Counted from the first letter of the stretch, positions 1 to 9,009 are shown. The stretch is 64,000 bases of DNA from Shinella kummerowiae (GCF_009827055.1 NZ_WUMK01000004.1:434001-498000), one strand, 5' to 3'. Notes: a model not told the origin generated them from the sequence alone. A program made the numbers and translations.

Positions 1-1155
1 GACCGCAAGCTCGAGCGCGGCGCCGACGTGCTGATCTGCACCCCCGGCCGCCTGCTCGACCATTGCGAGCGCGGCAAACTCCTGATGACGGGCGTCGAAA
101 TCCTCGTCATCGACGAAGCCGACCGCATGCTCGACATGGGCTTCATCCCGGATATCGAGCGCATCGCCAAGCTCATCCCCTTCACCCGCCAGACGCTGTT
201 CTTCTCGGCCACCATGCCGCCGGAAATCCAGAAGCTCGCGGACAAGTTCCTGCAGAACCCGGAACGCGTCGAAGTATCGACCCGCTCCTCGACCGCCACG
301 ACCGTGACGCAGCGCCTCGTCGCCACCCACGGCAAGGATTACGAGAAGCGCGCCACGCTGCGCGACCTCATTCGCGCGCAGGAAGACCTGAAGAACGCCA
401 TCATCTTCTGCAACCGCAAGGTCGATGTCGCGGATCTCTTCCGCTCGCTCGACCGCCACGGCTTCTCCGTCGGCGCGCTGCATGGCGACATGGATCAGCG
501 GTCGCGCACGACCATGCTGGCCAATTTCAAGGAAAACAAGCTCACGCTTCTCGTGGCATCCGATGTCGCTGCCCGCGGCCTCGATATCCCGGACGTCAGC
601 CATGTCTTCAATTTCGACGTCCCGATCCACGCCGAGGACTATGTCCACCGCATTGGCCGCACCGGCCGTGCCGGCCGTTCGGGCGCCGCCTTCACCCTCG
701 TCTCCAAGCGCGACGGTAAGTTCCTCGATGCCATCGAAAAGCTGATCGACAAGAAGATCGATTGGCTGAGCGGCGGCCTCGAAGACCTGCCGCAAGCCGC
801 CGAGAGCGAGGAGCGCGAACGGCCCCGCAACGGGCGCGATCGCGGTGGTCGTGACCGCGACCGTGATCGTTCCCGTGGACGCAACAAGGGCGAAGCCCGC
901 GCCACGGAAACCCGCATCGAGACCGTTGAGACCGAAGAGAAGGTGGAAGTCGTGAAAGCTGAACGCAAGGCGGAAGGGCGGCCGCAGAATCCCGCTCGCA
1001 ATCCGCGGGCTGCAAACCATGCCGCGCCGCGTCCGGCCAATGACGACAGCCGCGATCGCCGTAACCGCTATCGTCGCGATGAAGACGACGGCCCGACGCC
1101 GCTCGGCTTCGGCGACGAGGTCCCGGCCTTCATGCTGGTCGCCGGCAAGGCCTGA
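1..1155 (+). CDS. DEAD-box ATP-dependent RNA helicase (5'-truncated by window edge)
   Basis: RNA-duplex unwinding ATPase, probably of the RhlE/CsdA type acting in rRNA maturation or mRNA turnover in the cytoplasm. The frame is open from base 1, so the gene starts outside the window and the Walker A (motif I) part is missing. Visible helicase motifs in order: TPGRLLD (Ib), [13 protein letters not shown] (II, Walker B), FFSATMP (III), IIFCNRK (IV), [10 protein letters not shown] (V) and [11 protein letters not shown] (VI). After the helicase core comes a long charged tail rich in Arg, Asp and Gly ([16 protein letters not shown]), typical of the variable RNA-binding tails of rhizobial RhlE-like proteins. 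The specific subfamily is inferred; the DEAD-box assignment is certain. A Nudix gene follows after 9 bases. Confidence 0.95.
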   Translation, partial: DRKLERGADVLICTPGRLLDHCERGKLLMTGVEILVIDEADRMLDMGFIPDIERIAKLIPFTRQTLFFSATMPPEIQKLADKFLQNPERVEVSTRSSTATTVTQRLVATHGKDYEKRATLRDLIRAQEDLKNAIIFCNRKVDVADLFRSLDRHGFSVGALHGDMDQRSRTTMLANFKENKLTLLVASDVAARGLDIPDVSHVFNFDVPIHAEDYVHRIGRTGRAGRSGAAFTLVSKRDGKFLDAIEKLIDKKIDWLSGGLEDLPQAAESEERERPRNGRDRGGRDRDRDRSRGRNKGEARATETRIETVETEEKVEVVKAERKAEGRPQNPARNPRAANHAAPRPANDDSRDRRNRYRRDEDDGPTPLGFGDEVPAFMLVAGKA

Positions 1156-1164
1156 TTTCTAAAA

Positions 1165-1578
1165 ATGCCTGTTCCCGGCATCGATGTGCCAGGCCTCGGT
1201 TGCGGCCTGGCCATTTTGCGTGAGGGCAAGCTTTTGCTCTACCGGCGCCGCAATGCGCCGGAAGCCGGTTGCTGGAGCATTGTCGGCGGCAAGGTCGACC
1301 ATATGGAACGGGCAATCGATTCCGCCCGCCGCGAGGCGCAGGAGGAATCGGGACTGACCATCGGCACGGTCGAGTTCCTGTGCATTTCCGAACAGATCAT
1401 CGAGGAAGAGCGCCAGCACTGGCTGTCGCTCATCTATGTGACGGAGGATTTTGCCGGGGAGGCCCGCGTCATGGAGCCGGAAAAGCTGCCGGAGTTCGGC
1501 TGGTTCCCGCTCGATGCCCTGCCCGTGCCCCTTTCGCGCTTTGCCTCGGACGCCGTCAAGGCGCTCCGCGTGCGTTAA
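1165..1578 (+). CDS. Nudix hydrolase
   Basis: Pyrophosphohydrolase acting on a nucleoside diphosphate linked to another group; the substrate cannot be told from sequence. The 137-residue protein has a complete Nudix box at residues 42-64 (G-x5-E-x7-RE-x2-EE-x-G-L), with REAQEESGL holding the metal-binding glutamates. An upstream YRRRNAPEAGCW stretch resembles the substrate-facing strand of MutT/ADP-ribose-type members. It starts 9 bases after the helicase stop, so it is probably co-transcribed with it. The ribosome binding site is weak. It converges on the TonB receptor gene, with a hairpin at the junction. Confidence 0.88.
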   Translation: MPVPGIDVPGLGCGLAILREGKLLLYRRRNAPEAGCWSIVGGKVDHMERAIDSARREAQEESGLTIGTVEFLCISEQIIEEERQHWLSLIYVTEDFAGEARVMEPEKLPEFGWFPLDALPVPLSRFASDAVKALRVR

Positions 1579-1584
1579 GCACTG

Positions 1585-1605
1585 GCGGTTCTGTCTCAGA
1601 ACCGC
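1585..1605. terminator. Convergent hairpin between the Nudix and TonB receptor genes
   Basis: Perfect 9-bp stem (GCGGTTCTG / CAGAACCGC) with a 3-base loop. It begins 7 bases after the Nudix stop and overlaps the receptor's stop codon on the other strand. There is no clear T tract on either side, so intrinsic termination is an inference from position. Confidence 0.5.
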
Positions 1606-3746
1606 GCGGTGGCGCCGAAGATGAAGGTGCGACCACGGCCGTTGTTGATGCCGGCGAGGTTGTCGGAAAGCCCGGAATTCGCCTTCATATAGGCCTTGTC
1701 GAAAACATTCTCCACGTTGAAGAAGACCTTGGCGTTTTCGTTGATCTGCCAGGAGGCGTGCACGTCGAACAGCGTGTAGGCGTCGACCTTGTAGGCATCG
1801 GGTTTCCCGAGGAATGCCTGTTTGCTTTCCCCGACATAGCGCATGCGCCCACCGACCGTCAGCGCCTCTTCGAGGAAGCGCATGCCGACGTCGACGGTTG
1901 CGAAATCGTCCGGCAACTGGCCGGTATCGCTCGTGGTGCCCGAGGAAGAGCCCTGCGGCTGATCGGTATCGGCAAGCGTCAGCGAGAAGCCAGCATAATA
2001 GCGCCCGGCATCATAGCCACCTTCGATTTCGAGGCCCTTCATCACCGTCGTGCCATCGAGATTGACCCAGCACGCGACGCTGCCGTCACCGGGCTCCCAA
2101 TTGGGGCAAAGCGTGCCCGTGGCATCGGTCCGGTAGGTGATGTAGTCGCTGATGCGGTTGTGGAAGTAGCCGACCTTGAGCCAGGCGGTATCGCCGGCCG
2201 CCAGCAGGTCGTCGCCCTTCAGATTGACACCCAGCTCCCAGCCGCGGCTCTGCTCCGGCACGAGGTTCGGGTTGTTGTTGACCGGGTCGGACGATCCGTC
2301 GAAGCTGTGGCCGCCCGGATAGAACATCTCGGCCGCCGTCGGCGGGCGCGAGGTGTGCGCGTAGGTGACATAGGGCTGCAGCCAATCGAACGGGCGCGCA
2401 GACAGGGTGATCTTCGGGTTGAGGTCACCGCCATGCCGCGAGATGGCGTCGCCGGGGCATGGATCGCCGTCGGGGTCGCACCCATTGGAGCCCGGCGCAT
2501 CGTAGCCGCTGATGCCGTCCACCTTCCAGTAATCGTAGCGCAGACCACCGGTCAGATCGAAAATGCCGCGCGTCAGCGTCGCCTCGCTGAAGGCGCCCGC
2601 CTTCTGCAGCGTTCCATCGGCATTGGCGCCGCGCTTGGCATTGCCTTCATATTCGTCGTGGCTATAGGCGACGCCATAGGAGAGCTTCAGCTCCGTCGCG
2701 CTGCCGAGGTCGAAATGCATGCGGTTGGTGATATCGAAACCCGTCGTCGTGTTGGTGCCCTTGCGGCCATCGAACGCCGCGCCATCGATGCTCGACCCGT
2801 CGAATTCCAGATCGGTGATGTTGAGATAGGCATTGGCCGAGAGGTCGATCAGGTCGTTGCCCGGCTTGTAGGTGTACTTGGCCGTATAGGTCTGGTTCTC
2901 GACCACCCAGTTGTAACCGGAACTGCCCGGCAGGAATTCGCTGCCGTACCAGATGCCGCCGAGTGACAGCTTGCGATCGGAATCCGGCTCGATGTTCACC
3001 TTGAACAGGCCCGACTTCGGATGCTCGTCGCCGGCGCTCGGATAGATGATACCGTCGCCGTTTTCGTAGGGGCTCTTCTTCGTGTCGCTGATTGCGCCGA
3101 CGACGCCGATCTCACCCTCGCCCATGTCCGTCCGGGCCGCCCCGGCCAGCAGGCGCGAATAGTCGAAGCCGTTCGTGCCGATACGCACGGTGGACATCAC
3201 GCCCACGTCCTTGCCCGGCAACAGCACGTCGTCGACATCGAGCGTGCGGAAGTTGGCAGCGCCCGCCAGCGTACCCATGCCCTCGGCGCCGGAAACCGCA
3301 CCACGCGACACATCCACGCCGACCAGCATGTTCTGCTCGACATAGAGCATGTTGTCGAACGTGCCGGCGTGACCCGAGAGGTTGCGGAAGGTCTGCGGCA
3401 CGCCGTCGATCATGCTGTTGACGCGGCCCATGCCCTGCAAGCCACGGATGTTGACGATGATGCCGGGCTGGTCTGCCGGTTCGCGCGTGAAGGTGCCGGG
3501 CATCGAGCGCAGCACCTGCGTCGCATTGCCGGAAAACTGTTCCTGGATTTTGACGCGGTCCGCCTTGGAGACGGCGGCCGGCACATCGACAACACCGTCG
3601 CCGTTGCCATCGCCTTCCACGTTGATCTGCTGGAGCAGGGTCGCGCCCGGCTCCTGCGCCTTCACCGGTGCAGCCGTCGCCAGAAGTGCAAGCGCCATGG
3701 CCGTGCCGGCGAGAAGCGTCGACGTGTGGAAACGATCATCTTTCAT
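1596..3746 (-). CDS. TonB-dependent outer-membrane receptor, heme/hemoglobin type
   Basis: Outer-membrane beta-barrel gated by TonB, probably importing heme or another iron source. The protein is 716 residues, usual for the family. It opens with a signal peptide (MKDDRFHTSTLLAGTAMALA, cleavage near VKA-QE), then a TonB-box-like segment (QQINVEGDG), a plug domain (IIVNIRGLQGMGRVNSMIDG) and a barrel ending in the terminal-Phe signature FIFGATARF. The segment SRPPTAAEMF followed by NNNPNLVPEQS resembles the FRAP/NPNL signature of heme receptors, which is why I favour heme. The start is placed at MKDD because GAGG lies 5 bases upstream; an in-frame ATG six codons earlier has no such site. The promoter carries a TGA-N9-TCA iron-responsive operator, consistent with iron control. 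Confidence 0.88.
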   Translation of the reverse strand: MKDDRFHTSTLLAGTAMALALLATAAPVKAQEPGATLLQQINVEGDGNGDGVVDVPAAVSKADRVKIQEQFSGNATQVLRSMPGTFTREPADQPGIIVNIRGLQGMGRVNSMIDGVPQTFRNLSGHAGTFDNMLYVEQNMLVGVDVSRGAVSGAEGMGTLAGAANFRTLDVDDVLLPGKDVGVMSTVRIGTNGFDYSRLLAGAARTDMGEGEIGVVGAISDTKKSPYENGDGIIYPSAGDEHPKSGLFKVNIEPDSDRKLSLGGIWYGSEFLPGSSGYNWVVENQTYTAKYTYKPGNDLIDLSANAYLNITDLEFDGSSIDGAAFDGRKGTNTTTGFDITNRMHFDLGSATELKLSYGVAYSHDEYEGNAKRGANADGTLQKAGAFSEATLTRGIFDLTGGLRYDYWKVDGISGYDAPGSNGCDPDGDPCPGDAISRHGGDLNPKITLSARPFDWLQPYVTYAHTSRPPTAAEMFYPGGHSFDGSSDPVNNNPNLVPEQSRGWELGVNLKGDDLLAAGDTAWLKVGYFHNRISDYITYRTDATGTLCPNWEPGDGSVACWVNLDGTTVMKGLEIEGGYDAGRYYAGFSLTLADTDQPQGSSSGTTSDTGQLPDDFATVDVGMRFLEEALTVGGRMRYVGESKQAFLGKPDAYKVDAYTLFDVHASWQINENAKVFFNVENVFDKAYMKANSGLSDNLAGINNGRGRTFIFGATARF

Positions 3747-3784
3747 GGGAACCTCACCGGACATCAGGTCGCGCGAGCGCGCAC

Positions 3785-3829
3785 GCGAACTGCTCGGTAA
3801 TGGACAACATGATAAACCAAGTCAAGTTT
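3785..3829 (-). promoter_or_regulatory. Iron-responsive operator (RirA-type TGA-N9-TCA) and promoter of the TonB receptor
   Basis: TGATAAACCAAGTCA at 3810-3824 fits the rhizobial IRO consensus TGA-N9-TCA bound by RirA. Read on the minus strand it overlaps a good -35 box (TTGACT, 3821-3826) and covers the start of the spacer; a weak -10 (CATTAC) lies 17 bases downstream. Binding there would block RNA polymerase, as expected for iron repression. The motif is seen directly; the regulator is inferred from family knowledge. Confidence 0.6.
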
Positions 3830-3856
3830 AATTGCGGCAATTATCCGGCCGTATCG

Positions 3857-4174
3857 CTACTGCGCGCGCAGCGCCGCCTGATAGGCCCGGCGCACCCATT
3901 GCGCCATCTCGTCCGGATCGTCGAAAGCGTCGTCGGGAATGGACCAATAGGGCATTTTCACAGGCTTGCCCTGCTTGCCCTCATAGAACCATTGCCGGCA
4001 ACCGGCCGCCTCGAAATCCGGCGCGCTTGTCTCGTCCGCCTTGAGCAGGATTTCGTCGGAGACTTCCAGCGCGAGAATCCGGCCCTGGTGATAGATGCCC
4101 TTGCCGCCGAACATGCGCTTGATCGTCACCGGCCCGAGCGCCTGGAACATTTCCTCGATCGCATCCCGGTCCAT
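3857..4174 (-). CDS. TfoX N-terminal domain protein
   Basis: Small 105-residue protein matching the TfoX N-terminal domain (start MDRDAIEEMFQALGPVTIKR, then MFGGKGIYHQGRILALEV, typical of the fold). Full TfoX proteins regulate competence in gammaproteobacteria, but stand-alone N-terminal domains in Rhizobiales have no established role. Its start lies 3 bases after the stop of the MoeA/MobA-like fusion gene, so it is the last gene of the molybdenum-enzyme maturation operon. Whether it shares that job or simply rides along cannot be told here. Confidence 0.8.
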   Translation of the reverse strand: MDRDAIEEMFQALGPVTIKRMFGGKGIYHQGRILALEVSDEILLKADETSAPDFEAAGCRQWFYEGKQGKPVKMPYWSIPDDAFDDPDEMAQWVRRAYQAALRAQ

Positions 4175-4177
4175 GCC

Positions 4178-5788
4178 CTAGCCTTTCAGAACGCCACCGG
4201 CGGCCACGACGGCCTCCGGCGTATCGACATCGACATGCGCCGCCTCGCCGATCTCCACATCCACCACGTCGAGCCCGGCGCTTTCCACGATATGCCGTGC
4301 GCCGACATCGCCTTCAAGCTGCAGGATGGCGGAAAACGTCGTGCGCGGCAGCACGACGGGATTGCCGCGCTTGCCCCCGGAAACGGCCCGCACGATGGCA
4401 TGTCCGCCCGCCGCGGCAAAGGCATCGAGCAGCCGGCGCACATCCGCCTCGGTGACATGCGGCATGTCGGCCAGCATGACCACGATGCCGTCGCAGCCCG
4501 GCGACAGGGCGGACACGCCCGCGCGCAGCGAGGTCGACATGCCCTGTGCGTGATCGGGATTGCGCAGGAGATCGACCGTCAGCCCGGCCAGTTCCGCCTC
4601 CACCTCGTCCGCGCGGTGCCCGGTCACGACGAGCACCCGCGCTGGCCTTGCCGCCAGCGCGGCCTCCACCGAACGGCGCACCAGCGCCTTGCCATCGAAG
4701 GTCGCCAGCAGCTTGTGGTCGCCCTTCATGCGGCTGGCACGCCCGGCGGCCAGAACCAGCGCCGTGACGGCAAGCGGCCGCTCGGGCGCGCGCAGCTCGC
4801 GCGGTTGCGGACGGCTTGGAATTTCCGCAAGAAGACCTCCGACGCCCATGCCCGTAATCTCCCTGGATCCCGGTTTCTCACCGGCGAAAATGCGCGCCAG
4901 AATCCAGTCGAAGCCGTTTTCCTTCGGACTGCGCGCGCAACCCGGCGCGCCGAGCACCGGCACTGCACCGACCTGCCCCAGAACCAGCAGATTGCCCGGG
5001 TCGACCGGCATGCCGACATGCACGACGGCACCGCCCGCAGCGCGGATGGCGGCTGGGATGACGTCGTTGGCATCCGTCACGGCAGACGCGCCGAACACCA
5101 CGACGAGGTCGTTTTCACCGGCTGCCTGGCGGATCGCCGCGGCAAGCGCCGCCGGCTGGTGCGGCACGCGCCGCTCGCCCGTCAACCAACTGTCGGAGGG
5201 GTGCAGGCGCTGTTCCAGCAGCCGGCGCGTCTTGTCCATGACAGAGGCCTTGAGCGCCGGCAGTTCCGTCGCAACCAGCCCGACCCGGTGCGCCACGAAG
5301 GGTTTCACCTCCAGCGTCCGGCTCGCCGCAAGCGCAGCCGCCGCCCGGCGCGCAAGGGCTTCCGGCACGGCCAGGGGAATGATCTTGATCGTCGCCACCA
5401 TGTCGCCCGCGGCAACACTGGCATGATCCGGCAGGGTGGCGATGGTGATTGCCGGATCGACCCGGTTGAAGCGATCGATCGCGGCCCGGTCGGCGACGAA
5501 GAGGCCGTTCGCGGTGGCATGGAGATTGATGCGACCGGTCGCCGGCGGTGTGAAGCTGAGATGATCGGGGACGATTGCCGCCGCAATCAAGGTCGCCGCC
5601 TCGTCCTCGCCGATATCGCCCTCCTCGAGGCGCACCGCGATGACGGTGGCGACACCCGCAGCGACGAGGGCGGCCTGATCGTCGGTGGCCACCACATGCC
5701 CCTTGCGCAGCGACAGGCCCTCGGCGCGCACGCCATGGGCCAACCGCGCGCCCTCCGCCTCAACAACCGGGATTTCGCCGAAGATCAC
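4178..5788 (-). CDS. Molybdopterin-binding / molybdenum cofactor cytidylyltransferase fusion
   Basis: A 536-residue two-domain protein. Residues 1 to about 330 resemble MoeA/MogA-type molybdopterin-binding proteins, with VVFGASAVTDANDVIP near 230-245 and VGMPVDPGNLLVLG near 258-270. From about 341 a MobA/MocA-type nucleotidyltransferase begins (LVLAAGRASRMKGDHKL, 346-360) with VVMLADMPHV as the metal site. The likely role is attaching CMP to molybdopterin to make the dinucleotide cofactor of xanthine- or CO-dehydrogenase-type enzymes. The start is GTG, overlapping the xdhC stop by 4 bases, so translation is probably coupled. Neighbouring XdhC, CoxE and MoxR genes support this pathway. Exact nucleotide specificity is inferred. 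Confidence 0.85.
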   Translation of the reverse strand: MIFGEIPVVEAEGARLAHGVRAEGLSLRKGHVVATDDQAALVAAGVATVIAVRLEEGDIGEDEAATLIAAAIVPDHLSFTPPATGRINLHATANGLFVADRAAIDRFNRVDPAITIATLPDHASVAAGDMVATIKIIPLAVPEALARRAAAALAASRTLEVKPFVAHRVGLVATELPALKASVMDKTRRLLEQRLHPSDSWLTGERRVPHQPAALAAAIRQAAGENDLVVVFGASAVTDANDVIPAAIRAAGGAVVHVGMPVDPGNLLVLGQVGAVPVLGAPGCARSPKENGFDWILARIFAGEKPGSREITGMGVGGLLAEIPSRPQPRELRAPERPLAVTALVLAAGRASRMKGDHKLLATFDGKALVRRSVEAALAARPARVLVVTGHRADEVEAELAGLTVDLLRNPDHAQGMSTSLRAGVSALSPGCDGIVVMLADMPHVTEADVRRLLDAFAAAGGHAIVRAVSGGKRGNPVVLPRTTFSAILQLEGDVGARHIVESAGLDVVDVEIGEAAHVDVDTPEAVVAAGGVLKG

Positions 5789-6483
5789 GAAACGGCTCCC
5801 AGCAAAGGCCGGCGACGCAGGTGCGCGACGATATCCGCCAGGATGGCGACGGCGATTTCGGCGGGGCTTGCGGCACCGATATCGAGGCCGATCGGTGCTG
5901 AAATCGTCGCGATCTCCGAGTCGCTGTGTCCAAGCGCCTTCAGCCGTTCGACACGCCTGGCATGGGTCTTCCGGCTGCCGAGCGCGCCGATATAGAAACA
6001 GCCGGTGGAAAGCGCCTGCGACAGCGGAAAATCGTCAATCTTCGGATCATGCGTGACCGCCACGAGCGCGGTATAGGCATCGAGCGGCCGCGCCGGCAGC
6101 ACATCCTCCGGCCAGTCGGCGACAAGGTCGACATCGGCGAAGCGCTCCTCGGTGGCAAAAGCCGTGCGTGGATCGATGATCGTGATGTCGAAGCCGGCGA
6201 CCTTCGCCATCTGCGCCAGCGCCTGGCTGATATGCACCGCGCCGATGACCACGATGCGCGCCGGCGGCAGGTGGACGTTCAGGAAGAAATTGCGATCCTC
6301 CGCCGCCACGATGGCGGATTTGCCGGACCGGAACGCGCTTTCGACCGCCGCGCCGAGCGGGCCGGCGACCGGATCACCCTCGCGGACCACCCGGTCGCGG
6401 CCGTCGCCGAGATCGGTCAGGTGGATGACCGCGCGGCGGGCGGCGCGCTCCGTGTTCAGCTTGCGCAGCAGGTAGGGATCCAT
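5785..6483 (-). CDS. XdhC C-terminal (Rossmann) domain protein
   Basis: XdhC/CoxI-family chaperone that binds molybdenum cofactor and helps sulfurate and insert it into molybdenum hydroxylases. This 232-residue protein carries the Rossmann-like XdhC C-terminal domain: RIVVIGAVHISQALAQMAKV (nucleotide-binding turn), a VAVTHDPKIDD segment and FYIGALGSRKTHARRVERL. The usual N-terminal XdhC/CoxI domain is supplied by the separate gene just upstream, with which it shares one base (TGATG). The family usually has GxGxxG in the turn; here it reads GAVHIS, so the phosphate-binding glycines are degenerate. Confidence 0.87.
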   Translation of the reverse strand: MDPYLLRKLNTERAARRAVIHLTDLGDGRDRVVREGDPVAGPLGAAVESAFRSGKSAIVAAEDRNFFLNVHLPPARIVVIGAVHISQALAQMAKVAGFDITIIDPRTAFATEERFADVDLVADWPEDVLPARPLDAYTALVAVTHDPKIDDFPLSQALSTGCFYIGALGSRKTHARRVERLKALGHSDSEIATISAPIGLDIGAASPAEIAVAILADIVAHLRRRPLLGAVS

Positions 6484-6809
6484 CAGCCGACCCGCTCCAC
6501 ATAGACCCGGATGCGCCCGCCGCAGGAGAGACCCACACGCCAGGCCGTCTCGTCGGCGACGCCGAATTCCAGCAGGCGCGGCTCGCCGTTGCCGATCACC
6601 TCCATCGCCTCGCCGATCACCGCCCCCTCGACGCAGCCGCCTGATACGGAACCGTGAAAATTGCCCTCGCCGTCGATGACAAGATGGCTGCCGACCGGGC
6701 GCGGCGCCGAGCCCCAGGTTTCGACGACGGTGGCGAGCGCCACCATGCGGCCATCGTCCATCCAGCGTTCCGCGATGGTCAGCGGGTCGTGCGCGTCGTT
6801 TGCATCCAT
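6483..6809 (-). CDS. XdhC/CoxI N-terminal domain protein (small subunit of a split XdhC)
   Basis: A 108-residue protein holding just the XdhC_CoxI N-terminal domain: TWGSAPRPVGSHLVI, then GSVSGGCVEGAVIGEA and the cysteine-containing GLSCGGRIRVYVE. These cysteines are candidates for handling the molybdenum cofactor sulfur. The start is chosen at ATG 6809 because GAGGAGGGA lies just upstream; the frame stays open further upstream but that stretch overlaps the CoxE gene. The Rossmann half is encoded by the next gene, so function probably needs both products. Confidence 0.87.
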   Translation of the reverse strand: MDANDAHDPLTIAERWMDDGRMVALATVVETWGSAPRPVGSHLVIDGEGNFHGSVSGGCVEGAVIGEAMEVIGNGEPRLLEFGVADETAWRVGLSCGGRIRVYVERVG

Positions 6810-6819
6810 TCGTCCCTCC

Positions 6820-8052
6820 TCACGCTGCCGGCAGAAAACGTCTGGGATCACCCGCACCGCGCGGCGCTTCGCCGGAAAGCGCCGCCACCAGATCCGCCAT
6901 GGCCTCCAGGTTGTGCACCGGCCGCAACTCGTCGACATGCGGCAGCATGGCCCTGACCCCGCGCGCCCGCGCTTCGAACCCCTCGAAACGCAGCAATGGA
7001 TTGAGCCAGACCAGCCGCCGGCAGGAGCGGTGTAGCCGGTCCATTTCCGCCTCAAGCAGGTCCGTGTCCTCGCGCTCCAGCCCGTCGGTGATCAAGAGCA
7101 CCACGGCGCCCTGCCCCAGCACGCGGCGCGACCAGAGCCGGTTGAACTCCTTCAGCGTCTCGCCGATGCGCGTGCCGCCGGACCAGTCGCTGACCGTCTG
7201 GCTGCAGGCTTCCACGGCGAGATCGGGATCGCGATGGCGCATCTGGCGCGTGACATTGCTGAGGCGCGTGCCGAACAGGAAGGCGTGCACGCGGCGGCGA
7301 TGCTCGCCAAGCGCATGCAGGAAATGCAGGAAGATGCGGGTGTACTGGCTCATCGAGCCGGAAATATCGGCCAGCACGACCAGCGGCGGATGGATGGTCT
7401 TCGGCTCCCGGTAGCGCGGCAGAATCAGCGTGCCGCCGGTGCGCATGGCGTGGCGCATCGTGGCGCGAGCGTCTATGGCCACCGGCCGGTTGCTGCGGCG
7501 GAAACGGCGCGTGCGCACCTCGTCGACCGGCAGGACAAGGTTTGAAATCGTGCGTTTGGCTTCAGCCAGTTCCGCCGTCGTCATCTGCGCGAAATCGGTC
7601 CTGCGCAGGATTTCGCTGCCGGAGGCGGTGAAACGCGCGTCGATTTCGACATCGGGTTCGTCGCGCAGCGGCCGTTCATCCTGCCGATCGCCGAACAGCG
7701 CATCGGACACGCGGGTTTCCCCGGCCTTGCGCTTTTCCCGTTCCTCCTGCCGCGCCACCACCGGCGACATCAGCGCGATCATTTTCCCGACAAGATCGCG
7801 CGACCGCCAGAACAGGCGAAAGGCTTCGTCGAAAACGGCATCGTCCTCGTGCCGCTTGACCAGCGTCGCATGCAGCGCGGTGTAGAATTCCTCGCGCTCG
7901 CCGATACCGATCGCCTGCACCGCCTCGATGGCATCCGTCACCGCCGCCGGCCCTATCCGCAGCCCCGCGTTGCGCAGCACGCGGGCAAAATGCACGATAT
8001 TGTCGGCGAGCCGGCCATCCTGCGCAAGGGTGCTGTCCAAAGCCGGGACCAT
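6820..8052 (-). CDS. CoxE-like von Willebrand factor A domain protein
   Basis: A 410-residue VWA protein of the CoxE family, partner of MoxR-type AAA ATPases in maturing molybdenum hydroxylases (in CO dehydrogenase, the Cu/S part of the active site). The VWA domain contains the metal-ion-dependent adhesion site DISGSMS with D229, S231 and S233, followed by WSGGTRIGETL and VVLLITDGLERED, all intact. The N-terminal half is helical and charged. It lies 3 bases downstream of the MoxR gene and 10 bases upstream of the small XdhC gene, matching the coxD-coxE-coxF order seen in cox clusters. No molybdenum enzyme structural gene is in the window. Confidence 0.88.
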   Translation of the reverse strand: MVPALDSTLAQDGRLADNIVHFARVLRNAGLRIGPAAVTDAIEAVQAIGIGEREEFYTALHATLVKRHEDDAVFDEAFRLFWRSRDLVGKMIALMSPVVARQEEREKRKAGETRVSDALFGDRQDERPLRDEPDVEIDARFTASGSEILRRTDFAQMTTAELAEAKRTISNLVLPVDEVRTRRFRRSNRPVAIDARATMRHAMRTGGTLILPRYREPKTIHPPLVVLADISGSMSQYTRIFLHFLHALGEHRRRVHAFLFGTRLSNVTRQMRHRDPDLAVEACSQTVSDWSGGTRIGETLKEFNRLWSRRVLGQGAVVLLITDGLEREDTDLLEAEMDRLHRSCRRLVWLNPLLRFEGFEARARGVRAMLPHVDELRPVHNLEAMADLVAALSGEAPRGAGDPRRFLPAA

Positions 8053-8055
8053 CCT

Positions 8056-8982
8056 TCAGCCTGCCGCCGCCAGGGCGCTCTTCACGTCATCGAGCAGCTT
8101 GCGCCCCTCGGCGCCGTCGATGCGGGCGATGTCGTCCTGATATTTCAGCAGCGTACCGAGCGTGTCCGACACCGTCTCGGGGTCGAGGGCCACCCGGTCG
8201 AGTTCGGTCAGCGCCGTCGCCCAGTCGATGGTTTCGGCGACACCCGGATTCTTGAAGAGATCGAGCGCGCGCAGCTTCTGCACATAGGCGACGACCTGGC
8301 GCGACAGCACCTCGTTGCAGCGCGGCACCTTGCGGCGGATGATTTCCAGTTCCTGTGCCGCCGCGGGATAGTCGACCCAGTGATAAAGACAGCGCCGTTT
8401 CAGCGCATCGTGCACTTCGCGCGTGCGGTTGGTCGTGATGATGACGATGGGCGGCTCGGCCGCGCGGATCGTGCCGAGTTCCGGCACCGTCACCTGGAAA
8501 TCCGACAGCACCTCCAGCAGAAAGGCTTCGAAGGCCTCGTCGGTGCGGTCCAGTTCGTCAATGAGGAAGATGGGGGCGCGGCCATCCGGCGACGACAGTG
8601 CCTGAAGCACCGGGCGGCGGATGAGATAACGCTCGGAAAAGATATCGGCCTCGATGCGGCCGCGGTCCGTGGTGCCGGAGGCTTCGGCGAGGCGGATTTC
8701 TAGCATCTGCGCCGGATAGTTCCACTCATAGACCGCCGAGGCGATATCGAGGCCCTCGTAACATTGCAGGCGGATCAGCGGGCGGTCGAGCGACGCGGCC
8801 AGCACCTTGGCGATCTCGGTCTTGCCGACGCCCGCTTCCCCCTCGAGGAAAAGCGGCCGCTTCATGCGCAGCGACAGGAAAAGCACCGTCGCCAGCGAAC
8901 GCGCGGCGAGATAGTTGCCGGCCGACAGCATCTCGGCGGTCTCGTCGATCGATTGCGGGATCTGTCCACGTTGGTAAACCAC
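8056..8982 (-). CDS. MoxR-family AAA+ ATPase (CoxD-like)
   Basis: A 308-residue AAA+ chaperone ATPase, first gene of the molybdenum-enzyme maturation operon. Walker A is GEAGVGKT at 48-55, Walker B is FLIDELDR around 139-146, sensor 1 is IVIITTNRT and a sensor 2 Arg follows in LKRRCLYHW. MoxR proteins work with VWA proteins, here encoded immediately downstream, to insert metals or remodel enzyme active sites. The closest described relative by context is CoxD of the CO dehydrogenase system. It is separated by 27 bases from the flavin reductase gene upstream. Confidence 0.9.
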   Translation of the reverse strand: MVYQRGQIPQSIDETAEMLSAGNYLAARSLATVLFLSLRMKRPLFLEGEAGVGKTEIAKVLAASLDRPLIRLQCYEGLDIASAVYEWNYPAQMLEIRLAEASGTTDRGRIEADIFSERYLIRRPVLQALSSPDGRAPIFLIDELDRTDEAFEAFLLEVLSDFQVTVPELGTIRAAEPPIVIITTNRTREVHDALKRRCLYHWVDYPAAAQELEIIRRKVPRCNEVLSRQVVAYVQKLRALDLFKNPGVAETIDWATALTELDRVALDPETVSDTLGTLLKYQDDIARIDGAEGRKLLDDVKSALAAAG

Positions 8983-9009
8983 ACCGCTCCTCCACTCCGG
9001 AGGAGGAAC

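Noticed and set aside
1269-2966. Long plus-strand open frame over the TonB receptor gene
   Set aside because: Antisense shadow of the receptor gene; the product has shadow-type composition and the true Nudix gene covers its start.
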